Counted from the stretch's first letter, positions 38,607 through 48,433 are shown. The stretch: DNA of 64,000 bases from Aureibaculum flavum (GCF_016406085.1 NZ_JAEHFJ010000001.1:124001-188000), one strand, 5' to 3'. A program made the numbers and translations. Notes: generated by a model from the sequence alone, not told the origin.

Positions 38607-40244
38607 TTACTCGTCTAACTTTGGTAATTTAAAACTATCAAGTACACTCGTTTCTTTCATTAACTTTTCAATTTCATCTGCTTTTCTTGGTGCAGCGGCT
38701 GATAAATTTACGGGTCCATTTTCAGTCACCAAAATATCATCTTCAATTCGAACGGCAATTCCCCACCATTTTTTATCGCAGGGACTATTTTCAGGGATAT
38801 AGATTCCCGGTTCAACGGTCACTACCATATCTAATTTAAATTCACCTTGACTACCCGCATCGTGCACGTCTAAACCAATATGATGCGATGAGCCATGCGG
38901 ATAATAATTATGTTTCTCATCAATAGTTTTAATAATGCCTAATTTCAACAAACCTGCATTCACTATTTCTCGTGTAGCTTCATGAGATGCTGCAAAAGTA
39001 CTTCCTGTTTTTACCAAAGCGATACCCGCTTCTTGGGCATCATAAACAATATCGTAAATGGCTCTTTGTTCCGTTGAAAACTTACCGTTTGCTGGAATGG
39101 TTCTAGTAACATCGGCCGTATAGCCTCTATATTCTGCTCCTAAATCCATTAACACTAAATCATTACCCACTTTTGTTTTATTATTCTCTATATAATGTAG
39201 AATACAGCCGTTATGACCACCTCCAACAATAGACGGATACCCTTCGTACTCTGCACCATACTTTTTATATACAAATTCATGTACTCCTTGTATTTCAGCT
39301 TCCGACATATTAGGATGCATCGCTTTCATTACTTCCCTTTGCCCTATCGCGGATATTTCAACGGCTTTTTTCAGTAACTTCATTTCTTCGGGTTGCTTTT
39401 TTTCTCGCAAGGCTCCCATAAAATCATTTAAACTACTGATATCAATATTCGTTTTAGGTGGAGCTTCTAATTTTAAACTTATCTTTTGTTTAAATTCATT
39501 TCTAAGTTCATCATTCGCCGCATTATGATATCCATTGATCAATTCATCTTCCTTTAATTCTGGATAATAATCCATGTACCGACCTAAATCTTGAGCCACA
39601 TTTGCACTATTTTCAATTCCTGTAGCCTTAATTACTTCATATATTCTGTCGGTTGTCGGATTTGACAATAAACTTTTATCATATTTTGACTTTTCTTTAA
39701 ACTGTTGTACTAAATCGTATAAATCGGCCTTATTTTTACCTGAATCTCTATAATCATCATTAAAATCAACAATTAATACTTTACTGAATTTTTCAAAATC
39801 GTAGGTTGCAGTACTAAACTCGCTTCCGTTAAACACTTTATTAAACCCTAACTGTTCTTTAACACCAGTTACACCCAACCTTTTACCTGTCCATTGTTCT
39901 GCTCTAGGATCTTTTTCTTGTACATAAATAGCTTCGTTATATGAAGAATCTCCATCCGTCTGATTTTCTGAAAAAATCAATAAAACAGCATGAGGTTCTT
40001 TATAACCAGTTAAATAATAAAAATTGGGGTCTTGATGATATATGTACTCTACATCATTTGCTCTATTCCGAACGGGGTTCGCAAATAATACGGCAACACT
40101 ATTTTTTGGCATTTTTTGTCGTAATGCAGCTCTTCTTTCTTTATGAAATTCTTTAGACAAGTAATCAGTTGGTAATTGATCATCTTGGCCAAAACTGAAT
40201 TGAAAAATAAGTAAAGCAAACAAACACGTTTGTAGGGATTTCAT
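38607..40244 (-). CDS. Exported Xaa-Pro aminopeptidase (M24B)
   Basis: A 545-residue protein with a signal peptide (about 1-19), an N-terminal creatinase-like domain (about 30-200) and a C-terminal pita-bread metallopeptidase domain. Metal ligands appear in DLGAEYRGYTADVTRTIP, HGSSHHIGLDVHD, TVEPGIYIP and VRIEDDILVT. It removes N-terminal residues before proline, probably in the periplasm. The ATG at 40244 gives the signal peptide; the frame extends to 40304, upstream of a -7 box at 40269-40276. Confidence 0.94.
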   Translation of the reverse strand: MKSLQTCLFALLIFQFSFGQDDQLPTDYLSKEFHKERRAALRQKMPKNSVAVLFANPVRNRANDVEYIYHQDPNFYYLTGYKEPHAVLLIFSENQTDGDSSYNEAIYVQEKDPRAEQWTGKRLGVTGVKEQLGFNKVFNGSEFSTATYDFEKFSKVLIVDFNDDYRDSGKNKADLYDLVQQFKEKSKYDKSLLSNPTTDRIYEVIKATGIENSANVAQDLGRYMDYYPELKEDELINGYHNAANDELRNEFKQKISLKLEAPPKTNIDISSLNDFMGALREKKQPEEMKLLKKAVEISAIGQREVMKAMHPNMSEAEIQGVHEFVYKKYGAEYEGYPSIVGGGHNGCILHYIENNKTKVGNDLVLMDLGAEYRGYTADVTRTIPANGKFSTEQRAIYDIVYDAQEAGIALVKTGSTFAASHEATREIVNAGLLKLGIIKTIDEKHNYYPHGSSHHIGLDVHDAGSQGEFKLDMVVTVEPGIYIPENSPCDKKWWGIAVRIEDDILVTENGPVNLSAAAPRKADEIEKLMKETSVLDSFKLPKLDE

Positions 40245-40268
40245 TATATGTAATAATTGGTTATAAAT

Positions 40269-40276
40269 CAAAAGTA
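40269..40276 (-). promoter_or_regulatory. -7 box of the M24B gene (TACTTTTG)
   Basis: TACTTTTG on the minus strand, about 25 bases before the ATG at 40244; predicted start near 40263. The -33 element is poor. Confidence 0.5.
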
Positions 40277-40382
40277 CAATTATATTCCTTTCAATGAAAG
40301 TCATAAATTATAATTATTTGCAAAAAAAAATTACGGATTCATCAATAATTAATAAAAAACACAATAAAACATTAAACATAGA

Positions 40383-40412
40383 TTGTTATTAAAACAATAT
40401 CTAGTACATTTG
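40383..40412 (+). promoter_or_regulatory. thr operon promoter
   Basis: TTG at 40383-40385, 19 bases, then TACATTTG at 40405-40412: an exact match in form and spacing to the Bacteroidetes TTG-N19-TAnnTTTG promoter. Predicted start at about 40416-40419, leaving a leader of about 170 bases before thrA. Confidence 0.75.
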
Positions 40413-40416
40413 AAGT

Positions 40417-40509
40417 GTGCAATTAAGAACATTACATACCAACACAACTACACGCATAAAAAGTACGATTTTTAATGCATTTACTTCAGTTTTCACCCTT
40501 TGGGGTTAA
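40417..40509 (+). CDS. Probable threonine operon leader peptide
   Basis: A 30-codon frame between the thr promoter and thrA encodes eight threonines and two isoleucines, including TLHTNTTTRIKSTIF, and ends TLWG then TAA. The only start in frame is GTG at 40417, at or within a base or two of the predicted transcription start, so it would be translated leaderless. Downstream hairpins exist (GCATAAAAA paired with TTTTTAATGC inside the frame, and ACCCTTTGGGGT at its end), but no T-run terminator is evident, so attenuation is less certain than for his. Confidence 0.5.
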   Translation: MQLRTLHTNTTTRIKSTIFNAFTSVFTLWG

Positions 40510-40586
40510 TCATTCTTACACATTCGTATTATTTGGTCTATTAAGGAATAACCATAAAATAATTATTTATCAGTAATCCACTATTT

Positions 40587-43031
40587 ATGAAAGTTTTAAA
40601 ATTTGGAGGAACCTCAGTAGGTTCATCAAAAAATATTAATAAAATAATTGAAATTGTAAAAACTAACCAAGAAGAAAAACAAATTATTGTTGTTTCTGCT
40701 TTTGCAAAAGTTACCAATTTATTACTGGAAGCTGCACAGCTTGCTTCTATCAAAAAAACAGCATACACTTCCGTTATTGAAGATATTAAAACAATACACA
40801 ATCAGATCATTTCAGATTTATTTACAGAAAAGGATAAAAATGAAGTTTTAAAATTTGTAAATGTAAAACTTGCGGATCTTAAATCTATATTAGATAGTAT
40901 TTCATTAATAAGCGAACTTTCAGCAAAAAGCGAAGCCAATATTGTAAGTCATGGTGAACTATTATCATCATTTGTAATTGCAAAAGCATTACAAGTGAAT
41001 CATATTGATGCAGAACGAAAAGATACTAGAGAACTGATTTTAACCAATACCAATTATACAAATGCTTCAGTAAATTTTGAAGTTTCCAATCGTCAAATTC
41101 AAGACTATTTTAAATCTAATAAAACGAAAGTTACCGTTTTACCTGGCTTTATTTCTTCGGCAGAAAATGGAGACACCACAGTGCTAGGTCGTGGTGGTTC
41201 TGATTACACTGCTGCTATTGTAGCTTCTGCACTTGATGCAGATGTATTAGAAATATGGACAGACGTAAGTGGAATGTTTACAGCCAATCCTAATGTTGTT
41301 CCACAAGCGATGCCTATTGAGCAAATTTCTTATGAAGAAGCAATGGAATTATCGCACTTTGGTGCCAAGGTGATATACCCTCCAACGATTCATCCGGTTT
41401 TAAAAAAGGAAATACCTATTCGTATCAAAAACACTTTAAAACCAGAAGATGCAGGTACACTTATTACAAAAACCAGTAAAGACAAAAAAAATCCTGTAAA
41501 AGGAATTAGTCATATTGATGATGTAACATTAATTACTTTAGAAGGATCTGGAATGGTAGGTATTCCGGGATTTTCAAAACGATTATTTGAAACGCTGGCT
41601 ACTGAAAAAATTAACGTCAAGTTGATTACACAAGCATCTTCTGAGCATTCTATTTGTATCGGTATTGATGATAGTAATGCTAATTTGGCTAAAATTGCGA
41701 TTGACAGCACTTTTGAATTCGAAATATTAAAAAATAAAATTAAGCCCTTACAGATAGAAAAAAACTTATCTATTATAGCTATTGTTGGCGATCATATGAA
41801 AAGTCACCAGGGTATTAGCGGAAAGATGTTTGGTACTTTAGGAAAGAATAATGTGAACATAAGAGCCATTGCTCAAGGTGCTTCTGAAAAAAACATTTCT
41901 GCTGTAATTGCAGCTAAAGATGTTAAAAAAGGAATTAATAGTCTACATGAAAGTTTCTTTAAAAACAATAATAAACAGCTTAATTTATTTATTACAGGTG
42001 TAGGTAATGTTGGGGCAAAACTCATTGAGCAAATAGAACAGCAACATGAATTTTTATTAAATAATTTAAACATTAATATTAGGATTGTTGGTCTGTCAAA
42101 TTCAAGACAAATGATTTTCAATGATGAAGGCATAAACCTATCTTCATGGAAAGAGCAATTAAATAATGGTTCACAAGCAACCTTAGAAGGCTTTCTTGAA
42201 CAGGTAAAAGCATTAAACCTTAGAAATAGCGTTTTTGTAGATATTACAGCGAATGCAAAAGTGGCTGACATGTATGCCAAGTATTTAAAAAACAGTACAG
42301 CTGTTGTTGCTTGTAATAAAATTGCGAGCTCTGCTACTTATAAAAAATACAAAGAGCTAAAAGAATTATCACGATCATATGACGTGCCTTATTTCTTTGA
42401 AACCAATGTTGGTGCAGGTTTACCAATTATAGATACCTTAAATAATTTAATTACTTCAGGAGATCAAGTACATAAAATTCAAGCAGTTTTATCTGGAAGT
42501 TTAAATTTCATCTTTAATAACTTTACCACTGAAACTGAATTTTATGATGTGGTTAAACAAGCACAATTAGAAGGTTATACAGAACCAGACCCTAGAATCG
42601 ATTTAAGCGGTGTAGATGTTGCTCGAAAAATTTTAATTTTAGCAAGAGAAAGCGGGATTAAAATCAACTTAGAAGATATAGAAAATGATTCATTCCTTAC
42701 AGAGAATAATCACAAAGCTGATAGTGTTGATGACTTTTACAATTCATTAAAAACCGATGCTAATCACTTTAAGGAGTTATTAAAATCAGCGAACAGTAAC
42801 AATTGTCAGTTAAAGTATGTAGCTGAACTAATTAACGGTAAGGCTAAAGTTGGCTTAAAGGAAATACCAGTAGGACATCCTTTTTACAATTTAGAAGGCA
42901 AGGATAATATCGTAATGTTTTATACCAAAAGATATCCAGAACAACCTATGATTATTAAAGGTGCTGGTGCTGGTGCAGACGTTACAGCTTCAGGACTTTT
43001 TGCAGATATTATTAAAATTGCAAATAATTAA
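40587..43031 (+). CDS. thrA: Bifunctional aspartate kinase / homoserine dehydrogenase I
   Basis: An 814-residue fusion. The N-terminal kinase (about 1-290) has KVLKFGGTSVGSSKNI and the VLGRGGSDYTAA motif; two ACT domains (about 310-460) suggest threonine feedback; the C-terminal homoserine dehydrogenase (about 465-814) has the nucleotide loop LFITGVGNVGAKLIEQ and ETNVGAGLPII. It starts and later supplies the branch to threonine, methionine and isoleucine. thrB follows 2 bases after the stop. Confidence 0.97.
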   Translation: MKVLKFGGTSVGSSKNINKIIEIVKTNQEEKQIIVVSAFAKVTNLLLEAAQLASIKKTAYTSVIEDIKTIHNQIISDLFTEKDKNEVLKFVNVKLADLKSILDSISLISELSAKSEANIVSHGELLSSFVIAKALQVNHIDAERKDTRELILTNTNYTNASVNFEVSNRQIQDYFKSNKTKVTVLPGFISSAENGDTTVLGRGGSDYTAAIVASALDADVLEIWTDVSGMFTANPNVVPQAMPIEQISYEEAMELSHFGAKVIYPPTIHPVLKKEIPIRIKNTLKPEDAGTLITKTSKDKKNPVKGISHIDDVTLITLEGSGMVGIPGFSKRLFETLATEKINVKLITQASSEHSICIGIDDSNANLAKIAIDSTFEFEILKNKIKPLQIEKNLSIIAIVGDHMKSHQGISGKMFGTLGKNNVNIRAIAQGASEKNISAVIAAKDVKKGINSLHESFFKNNNKQLNLFITGVGNVGAKLIEQIEQQHEFLLNNLNINIRIVGLSNSRQMIFNDEGINLSSWKEQLNNGSQATLEGFLEQVKALNLRNSVFVDITANAKVADMYAKYLKNSTAVVACNKIASSATYKKYKELKELSRSYDVPYFFETNVGAGLPIIDTLNNLITSGDQVHKIQAVLSGSLNFIFNNFTTETEFYDVVKQAQLEGYTEPDPRIDLSGVDVARKILILARESGIKINLEDIENDSFLTENNHKADSVDDFYNSLKTDANHFKELLKSANSNNCQLKYVAELINGKAKVGLKEIPVGHPFYNLEGKDNIVMFYTKRYPEQPMIIKGAGAGADVTASGLFADIIKIANN

Positions 43032-43033
43032 CT

Positions 43034-43954
43034 ATGAACTCAATCAAAATATTTGCTCCCGCAACCGTTGCTAATGTGTCCTGTGGATTTGATGCCTTAG
43101 GATTTGCAATAAATGCTGTTGGTGATGAAATGATCTTTACAAAAACAATCGAAAAAGGCGTTACCATAAGTAAAATTGAAGGAGCTGAATTAACTTTTGA
43201 CAGTCGCAAAAATGCGGCTAGTGTGGTTGCTTGGGCAATGATAGATGAAGCCAAACCTGATTTTGGAATAGACATGCAACTTTTCAAAAAAGTAAAACCA
43301 GGTAGCGGATTGGGCAGTAGTGCCTCAAGCTCAGCAGGTGCAGCCTTTGGAGTGAACCAATTATTAGGAAAACCATTTTCTAATTTAGAACTTACTGAAT
43401 TTGCCCGTTTAGGAGAAAAAGCAGCTTGTGGATCACCTATAGCAGACAATGTTGCCGCTGCTATTTATGGTGGCTTTATATTGGTAAAAAGCTACGCACC
43501 GTTAGAAATTGTTAAATTACCCGTTCCGAAAGAATTGTGGGCCACAGTTATTCATCCACAAATAGAAATTAAAACCGAAGATGCTCGTAATGCAATACAT
43601 CCTACGGTTACCGTTGCCAATGCTGTAAAACAAAGTGCGAATCTAGCGGGCTTAATTAGCGGACTGTACACCGATGATTATGAACTAGTTAGTCGATCGT
43701 TAGAAGATGTAATTGCTGAACCCTTTCGTAAAAAATTAATCCCTCATTTTGATGCTATCAAAACGGAAGGAATAAAAGCAGGAGCTTTAGGTGTTGGAAT
43801 TTCAGGGTCTGGTCCAACCATTTTTGCCTTATCAAAAGGAGAGCAAATTGCGGAAAAAGTAGCCGAATCTATGCGACAAGTTTACCAAAAGACTACCATT
43901 GATTTTAATATTCACGTTTCAAAGGTCAATTTAAACGGTTGTGAAATAATCTAG
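43034..43954 (+). CDS. thrB: Homoserine kinase
   Basis: GHMP kinase that phosphorylates homoserine, 306 residues. It has the ATP loop KPGSGLGSSASSSAG near residues 88-102 and the early FAPATVANVSCGFD, with GVGISGSGPTIFAL near residue 253. It is directly downstream of thrA. thrC, normally third in this operon, is absent: a convergent LytTR gene begins 13 bases after the stop. Confidence 0.97.
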   Translation: MNSIKIFAPATVANVSCGFDALGFAINAVGDEMIFTKTIEKGVTISKIEGAELTFDSRKNAASVVAWAMIDEAKPDFGIDMQLFKKVKPGSGLGSSASSSAGAAFGVNQLLGKPFSNLELTEFARLGEKAACGSPIADNVAAAIYGGFILVKSYAPLEIVKLPVPKELWATVIHPQIEIKTEDARNAIHPTVTVANAVKQSANLAGLISGLYTDDYELVSRSLEDVIAEPFRKKLIPHFDAIKTEGIKAGALGVGISGSGPTIFALSKGEQIAEKVAESMRQVYQKTTIDFNIHVSKVNLNGCEII

Positions 43955-43967
43955 ATTTTTTTGAATA

Positions 43968-44729
43968 TTATTCCAACCAATCTTTAAAATCTCGGACACG
44001 TTCTCTACTTACAATAATATCTTGATGTTGGTAGGTGTTCAGTTTGATTTGAAGGCGTGAATTGGTATATGATATAATATCTTTTATCGCATTTACATTT
44101 ACATAGAACTTACGACTGGTTCTAAAAAAGGTTTGTGGTTCTAACTCTTGTTCTAATTGATCTAAGGTTAAATCTATTAAATAATCTCTACCTTCTGTGG
44201 TATGAATATAGGTTCCTTTGTTCTCACTATAAAAACATTCAATACTATCAATAGATACCATTTTTAAGTGTTGTCCGACCTTTATAGTAAATCTCTTTTT
44301 GTATTCTCGTTCTAAAGGATTCACCAATAACTGTTTTATATCATCAAAATCTATTGACACCTTTTGTTTGGTCGGTATTCTTTCCTTAAATTTTTCGTAG
44401 GCACTTTCTAAGTCATCCGTATCAATTGGTTTTAATAAATAGTCAATGCTGTTCAATTTAAATGCTTGCAAGGCATATTCGTCGTAGGCTGTTGTAAATA
44501 TGATAGCACTATTTATATCTATACTTTCAAAAATTTCAAAAGACAAACCATCAGACAATTGTATATCTAAAAAAATAAGATCTGGATGTGTATTTTCTTG
44601 AAACCATGTTACCGACTCTTCAACAGAATGTAACATAGCGACTGCCGTAACACCTATCTTTTGTAACATTCTATCTAATCGTCTTGCTGCTGGTTTTTCG
44701 TCTTCTATTATTATTACGTTCATAAACAA
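43968..44729 (-). CDS. LytTR-family response regulator
   Basis: A 253-residue regulator: receiver domain (about 3-120; phospho-acceptor aspartate in IFLDIQLSDGLSF and lysine in YLLKPIDTDD) and a LytTR DNA-binding domain (about 145-250; FRTSRKFYVNVNAI). It is downstream of two 2TM genes and the LytS-type kinase at 45611-46942 on the same strand, and is probably that kinase's partner. Confidence 0.92.
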   Translation of the reverse strand: MFMNVIIIEDEKPAARRLDRMLQKIGVTAVAMLHSVEESVTWFQENTHPDLIFLDIQLSDGLSFEIFESIDINSAIIFTTAYDEYALQAFKLNSIDYLLKPIDTDDLESAYEKFKERIPTKQKVSIDFDDIKQLLVNPLEREYKKRFTIKVGQHLKMVSIDSIECFYSENKGTYIHTTEGRDYLIDLTLDQLEQELEPQTFFRTSRKFYVNVNAIKDIISYTNSRLQIKLNTYQHQDIIVSRERVRDFKDWLE

Positions 44730-44782
44730 TTTTATAATAAATGGTTGGTTGATTTAAATACTTTTAAAGATATATTAAAATA

Positions 44783-45118
44783 TTACTTATATTTTCGAAC
44801 TTGTCTTTCATCTTCTTCCATCATTTTTTTGATTTTTTGTTCTTCCCAATTCTTACCTAAGAGTAAAGGATATCCAAAAACATTCATTCCATGAAAAAAG
44901 ATGCCAATACCCCAGAAAATCCAAACTGAAAAAGTGTCAAAACTCCAAATAGCTTCCATTAAAGATTCTCCGTTATAGTAGTTTCTAATTACAATATTTA
45001 AAGTTATAAATGAATTTACGAGTATATAAATGGCAAAGTGCCAATAGAAACCTTTTAGTTCTTTAACGCGTTTTTTTGCTTGTCTATATTTTTTATTATT
45101 TGTGTATTCTGTTTCCAT
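44783..45118 (-). CDS. 2TM-domain protein
   Basis: A 111-residue protein with a basic N-terminal helix (KKYRQAKKRVKELKGFYWH), two transmembrane segments (about 27-45 and 65-85) and a charged tail with LLGKNWEEQKIKKMM, as in the 2TM family (PF13239). The ATG at 45118 matches the family start; the frame extends to 45187. It is one of three 2TM modules in this locus. Confidence 0.85.
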   Translation of the reverse strand: METEYTNNKKYRQAKKRVKELKGFYWHFAIYILVNSFITLNIVIRNYYNGESLMEAIWSFDTFSVWIFWGIGIFFHGMNVFGYPLLLGKNWEEQKIKKMMEEDERQVRKYK

Positions 45119-45280
45119 AATTATTGTTATTATTAAAGGTTTTGCAATGAGTTCTTGATACGATTCTGAAAATTTCATTACACCCAAAAATTCAATTTAG
45201 CATCACTCGAACTGACGTAAGTTTATGAAATGATGGTCACTTCTAGCACCCCTTTTATTTTTACTTCGCACCTCTAAAAC

Positions 45281-45595
45281 TTACTCCCAATGTTGGGTCT
45301 TTTTATACGCTTTAGAATCTTTATTCATGTATTCTTGAATTTTACGCTCTTCCCAATCTTTCCCCATAAAAGGGTTCCAATCAAATACTTTAAGTGCATG
45401 AAAGAAAATTCCAATTCCCCAACCAAAAGCAGCCCACAAGAACCAAGGATTTCGCCATCCGTCAGTATAATAGTTCAAACCTGCTAAAAAGCTTATAAAT
45501 ACAACATAAGAAAGTAAATTTCCATAGAACTTTTTAATTTTACCTACGCGTTCTTTCGCTTTAATGTATTTGTTTTCTTTATCTAAATTTTCCAT
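45281..45595 (-). CDS. 2TM-domain protein
   Basis: A 104-residue protein with the same plan: KYIKAKERVGKIKKFYGNL, two transmembrane segments, then FMGKDWEERKIQEYM. It lies 15 bases after the kinase gene and 163 bases before the other 2TM gene, and is likely cotranscribed with the kinase. Function unknown. Confidence 0.87.
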   Translation of the reverse strand: MENLDKENKYIKAKERVGKIKKFYGNLLSYVVFISFLAGLNYYTDGWRNPWFLWAAFGWGIGIFFHALKVFDWNPFMGKDWEERKIQEYMNKDSKAYKKTQHWE

Positions 45596-45610
45596 AATTG
45601 TAGTGTTTAC

Positions 45611-46942
45611 TTATTCTTTATCCATAAATTCTCTCACCTTACGATCTTCCCAATCTTTACCTAAAAGCGGATTGTAACCATAAGTTTCCATACCATGCAT
45701 TAAGAGTCCAAAGCCCCAACCCAATGCAGGGAAAATAACCCAAGGAAAACCTCCTCCTCCTCTAAAATTTATGTAGGCTAATATGGGAATTACAATAAGA
45801 TATGACGTTAAATTACTATAAAACGCTTTTATTTTTTCTACCCTTTCTTTTGCCTTTAAATATCTTTTATCTTCTATATAATTTTCTTGTGTTTGCATAA
45901 CTGAAATTTGTTTTGTTAACATGGGCAATTTTACTATAAAAGCACCCTCTGTTTTATTAATACTCACTTTGCGATCGGTTAACAATTGATAACGTTGTTG
46001 AATGTTTGTAAGTCCTACTCCACTACTCTTTTTTAATACTGCTTTGGTCTGTAAATTATTTTCTACCACTAAATGTCCCTCTTGTTCATAGATTTTAATA
46101 GTTAATGGGTTTTTACTATTTACAACATTGTGTTTTACGGCATTTTCTAGTAATAATTGTAATGCTAAGGGTATCACTTTCGCCTCTGAATTACTTGCCT
46201 TATCGGGAATACTAAAAATAATACTGTCTTCAAATCGCATTTTTAATAAACTCACATAGGTTTTGGCAAATTGAAGCTCTTCATCAACACTTATAAGTTC
46301 CTTATTTTTTTGCTCTAGTACATATCTATACACCTTAGATAATGCCGTTGTAAATTTTTGAGCAGCATCAGGGTTTTCATCTATTAAGCTGGTCAGCACA
46401 TTTAAACTATTAAATAAAAAGTGCGGATCTAACTGATTTTTTAAAGCATCAAATTGAGCAGATGCAGTACCTGCAATAATTTTTTGTTCGGTAACTTTTT
46501 CCTTTTGCGATTTTTGATAAAAATAAACGGCATGAAAAAAAATACTTGCCACAATAGTAATGATAACACAAGTGAAATAGAACCTACCATTGCTTAACTC
46601 TCCTGTATAAAATTCGTTAAACCCTTCCCCTTTTATGGTCATTTCTTGAAACATTCTCAAAAAAACAATAGCAATCATGGTTAACACCACACCTCCTAGG
46701 CTGCCAATCAGTATTCTGTATTGTCCATATTTTTTCCACTCAATTTTATTCAAATAGCCAAAGAAGCTTGAATTTACTATAGTTAAGACTATAGAATACA
46801 TTTGATAATACCCGAATGAAATTAACAGCTGATTGTCAAATGTTATTGAATATCCTGATAATACTCTAAAGATCATATCAATTATCATGATAACAACACC
46901 AATTATAAATCCTATAACTATTACTTTTCTGTATTCAGACAT
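45611..46942 (-). CDS. LytS-type histidine kinase fused to a 2TM domain
   Basis: A 443-residue membrane kinase. Four transmembrane segments (about 8-145) precede a His_kinase domain with the histidine in QLDPHFLFNSLNVL near residue 192 and an ATPase domain with LLLENAVKHN and GVGLTNIQQRY. From about residue 349 it continues into a complete 2TM domain (KRYLKAKERVEKIKAFYSNL, two membrane segments, LLGKDWEDRKVREFM). An internal methionine begins the 2TM part, which suggests two genes joined by loss of a stop codon. It heads the operon with the 2TM genes and the LytTR regulator. Confidence 0.9.
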   Translation of the reverse strand: MSEYRKVIVIGFIIGVVIMIIDMIFRVLSGYSITFDNQLLISFGYYQMYSIVLTIVNSSFFGYLNKIEWKKYGQYRILIGSLGGVVLTMIAIVFLRMFQEMTIKGEGFNEFYTGELSNGRFYFTCVIITIVASIFFHAVYFYQKSQKEKVTEQKIIAGTASAQFDALKNQLDPHFLFNSLNVLTSLIDENPDAAQKFTTALSKVYRYVLEQKNKELISVDEELQFAKTYVSLLKMRFEDSIIFSIPDKASNSEAKVIPLALQLLLENAVKHNVVNSKNPLTIKIYEQEGHLVVENNLQTKAVLKKSSGVGLTNIQQRYQLLTDRKVSINKTEGAFIVKLPMLTKQISVMQTQENYIEDKRYLKAKERVEKIKAFYSNLTSYLIVIPILAYINFRGGGGFPWVIFPALGWGFGLLMHGMETYGYNPLLGKDWEDRKVREFMDKE

Positions 46943-47018
46943 TTTTTATCTTTCTAATTAATTTTCATGAGTGTTACCAATGTATCTAGACAAAACTCAG
47001 CATCTTTAAAGTTCCCTC

Positions 47019-48029
47019 TTAAAATTTAATAGTTAAATCTAATGATTTATTTTCAACTGTAAATTTAGCACTATCAAAAGTTGGAGGTCCCATTAAAACA
47101 GGATTATTAGACATTCCCCAATCTTCTGCTGGCATTCCATTATTATCATAATCAAATGTATCGTTATTATTTCCATCGTGATAACAAATAATAGCATACG
47201 CTCCAGGAGCTACATTTTTCAACTCAATCGATGCCTTACCCTCTTTTATTGTAGTGATTTGACCATCTAAAGGAGTTCTCATAAAAGTAGCCTTATCATA
47301 TAATGCAAAACGTAAAACACCTTTATCGCTAGTTACATTAGGTACATTTACGGTAATGATTACCCCGTCTGTTTCTTCAGCACCTACTTCATCACTTTTT
47401 TGTGTAATTCCACATGTTTTTATTACTTCTAGCACTCTATCTTTCCCCCAGTTTGGATGAAATTTAGATTCTGGTTTAAAATTATCATACACAGCAATAG
47501 TTGCTTTTAAGCGTTTACAATATGGACTTAAATCTTGATTAAAGAACTGAGCACCACCCATTTCAAATTCTACCAAACCACTTTGTGCTCTCGGGTTACT
47601 TTTATCTAAGGCGATGGCTTTTTGATACAACCCTGTAGTTTCTGGTGTTAAACTTGCTCCATATGTCATTGGGTCCATAACTATTTTAGCTACATTAATA
47701 AATGCTTTTAACACATAAATTTCTGAATTGTCTGGTGAAATGTCATCTGCCTTATCGGCATATTCTGCTGCAGCTTTAAGTTCTGTACCAACCTTCTTTT
47801 TGTCTTTCATTTCAAAAGTAGTTCTGGCTTTCAGTAACGCTAAGTTATAATAGGGTAACCAATTATCTGTTTCTACCTGTGCTATACGTTCAAAAGCATT
47901 GGCAGCTTCTTCATTTTTATTTTCTGCCATTAATTGATACGCTTTTTGCATGCCTTGTTCAAATTTTGTTTGTGATGTTATCACTTGACTTACTAAGAAA
48001 ATTACGAGTACTGTTACGAGTCTGATCAT
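47019..48029 (-). CDS. Exported TPR-like protein with DUF2141 domain
   Basis: A 336-residue protein with a signal peptide (about 1-19), an N-terminal TPR-like helical region (about 22-200; AYQLMAENKNEEAANAFERI) and a C-terminal DUF2141 beta-sandwich (about 222-336) with GVLRFALYDKATFM and YHDGNNNDTFDYD. DUF2141 proteins are exported and of unknown function. It is the last minus-strand gene before the cassette array. Confidence 0.85.
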   Translation of the reverse strand: MIRLVTVLVIFLVSQVITSQTKFEQGMQKAYQLMAENKNEEAANAFERIAQVETDNWLPYYNLALLKARTTFEMKDKKKVGTELKAAAEYADKADDISPDNSEIYVLKAFINVAKIVMDPMTYGASLTPETTGLYQKAIALDKSNPRAQSGLVEFEMGGAQFFNQDLSPYCKRLKATIAVYDNFKPESKFHPNWGKDRVLEVIKTCGITQKSDEVGAEETDGVIITVNVPNVTSDKGVLRFALYDKATFMRTPLDGQITTIKEGKASIELKNVAPGAYAIICYHDGNNNDTFDYDNNGMPAEDWGMSNNPVLMGPPTFDSAKFTVENKSLDLTIKF

Positions 48030-48433
48030 TGTTGTTTGTTTTTAGTTTTTAATTACCCTTCAAAAGTCCATAAAAAGAAAGGTCTTTAAAAAAAGTAATG
48101 ACCCAATTGTATTTTTTTAAGGATGAATTGTTAAATTGGTTGAATCATAAAAAATATGAGCGTTGTTTAGCACACCTCCAACAATTAATTCTACCATATA
48201 AAATTTATAAAAAACCATACAACTAACCATTTACGAACAGACTGTTAATAAAAACCCCTATTTAAAACATTTCTCTTTATGTTAATTCACTAACTTTACG
48301 TGAGTTGTCGCTAAAGTAAATCTTATGGCCCTAACACAATATGCTTTAGAAATTAGATTTTGTTTTAGTTGAGACTTAAATAATATGGATATATGTAATG
48401 GTGCATATATTCCCTCGTTCGCAACAAGCTAAA
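48030..48433. other. Gene-free stretch left of the cassette array
   Basis: About 400 bases with no credible coding frame and no full copy of the array repeat. The last part, CTCGTTCGCAACAAGC around 48415-48428, looks like the left edge of the first cassette. I could not recognise an attI-type site, an integrase gene or a promoter of the TAnnTTTG form. Confidence 0.5.

Noticed and set aside
40475-40576. ATG-started frame before thrA as the leader peptide (MHLLQFSPFGVNHS...).
   Set aside because: It has a single threonine codon and no regulatory logic; the overlapping GTG frame is far richer in Thr.
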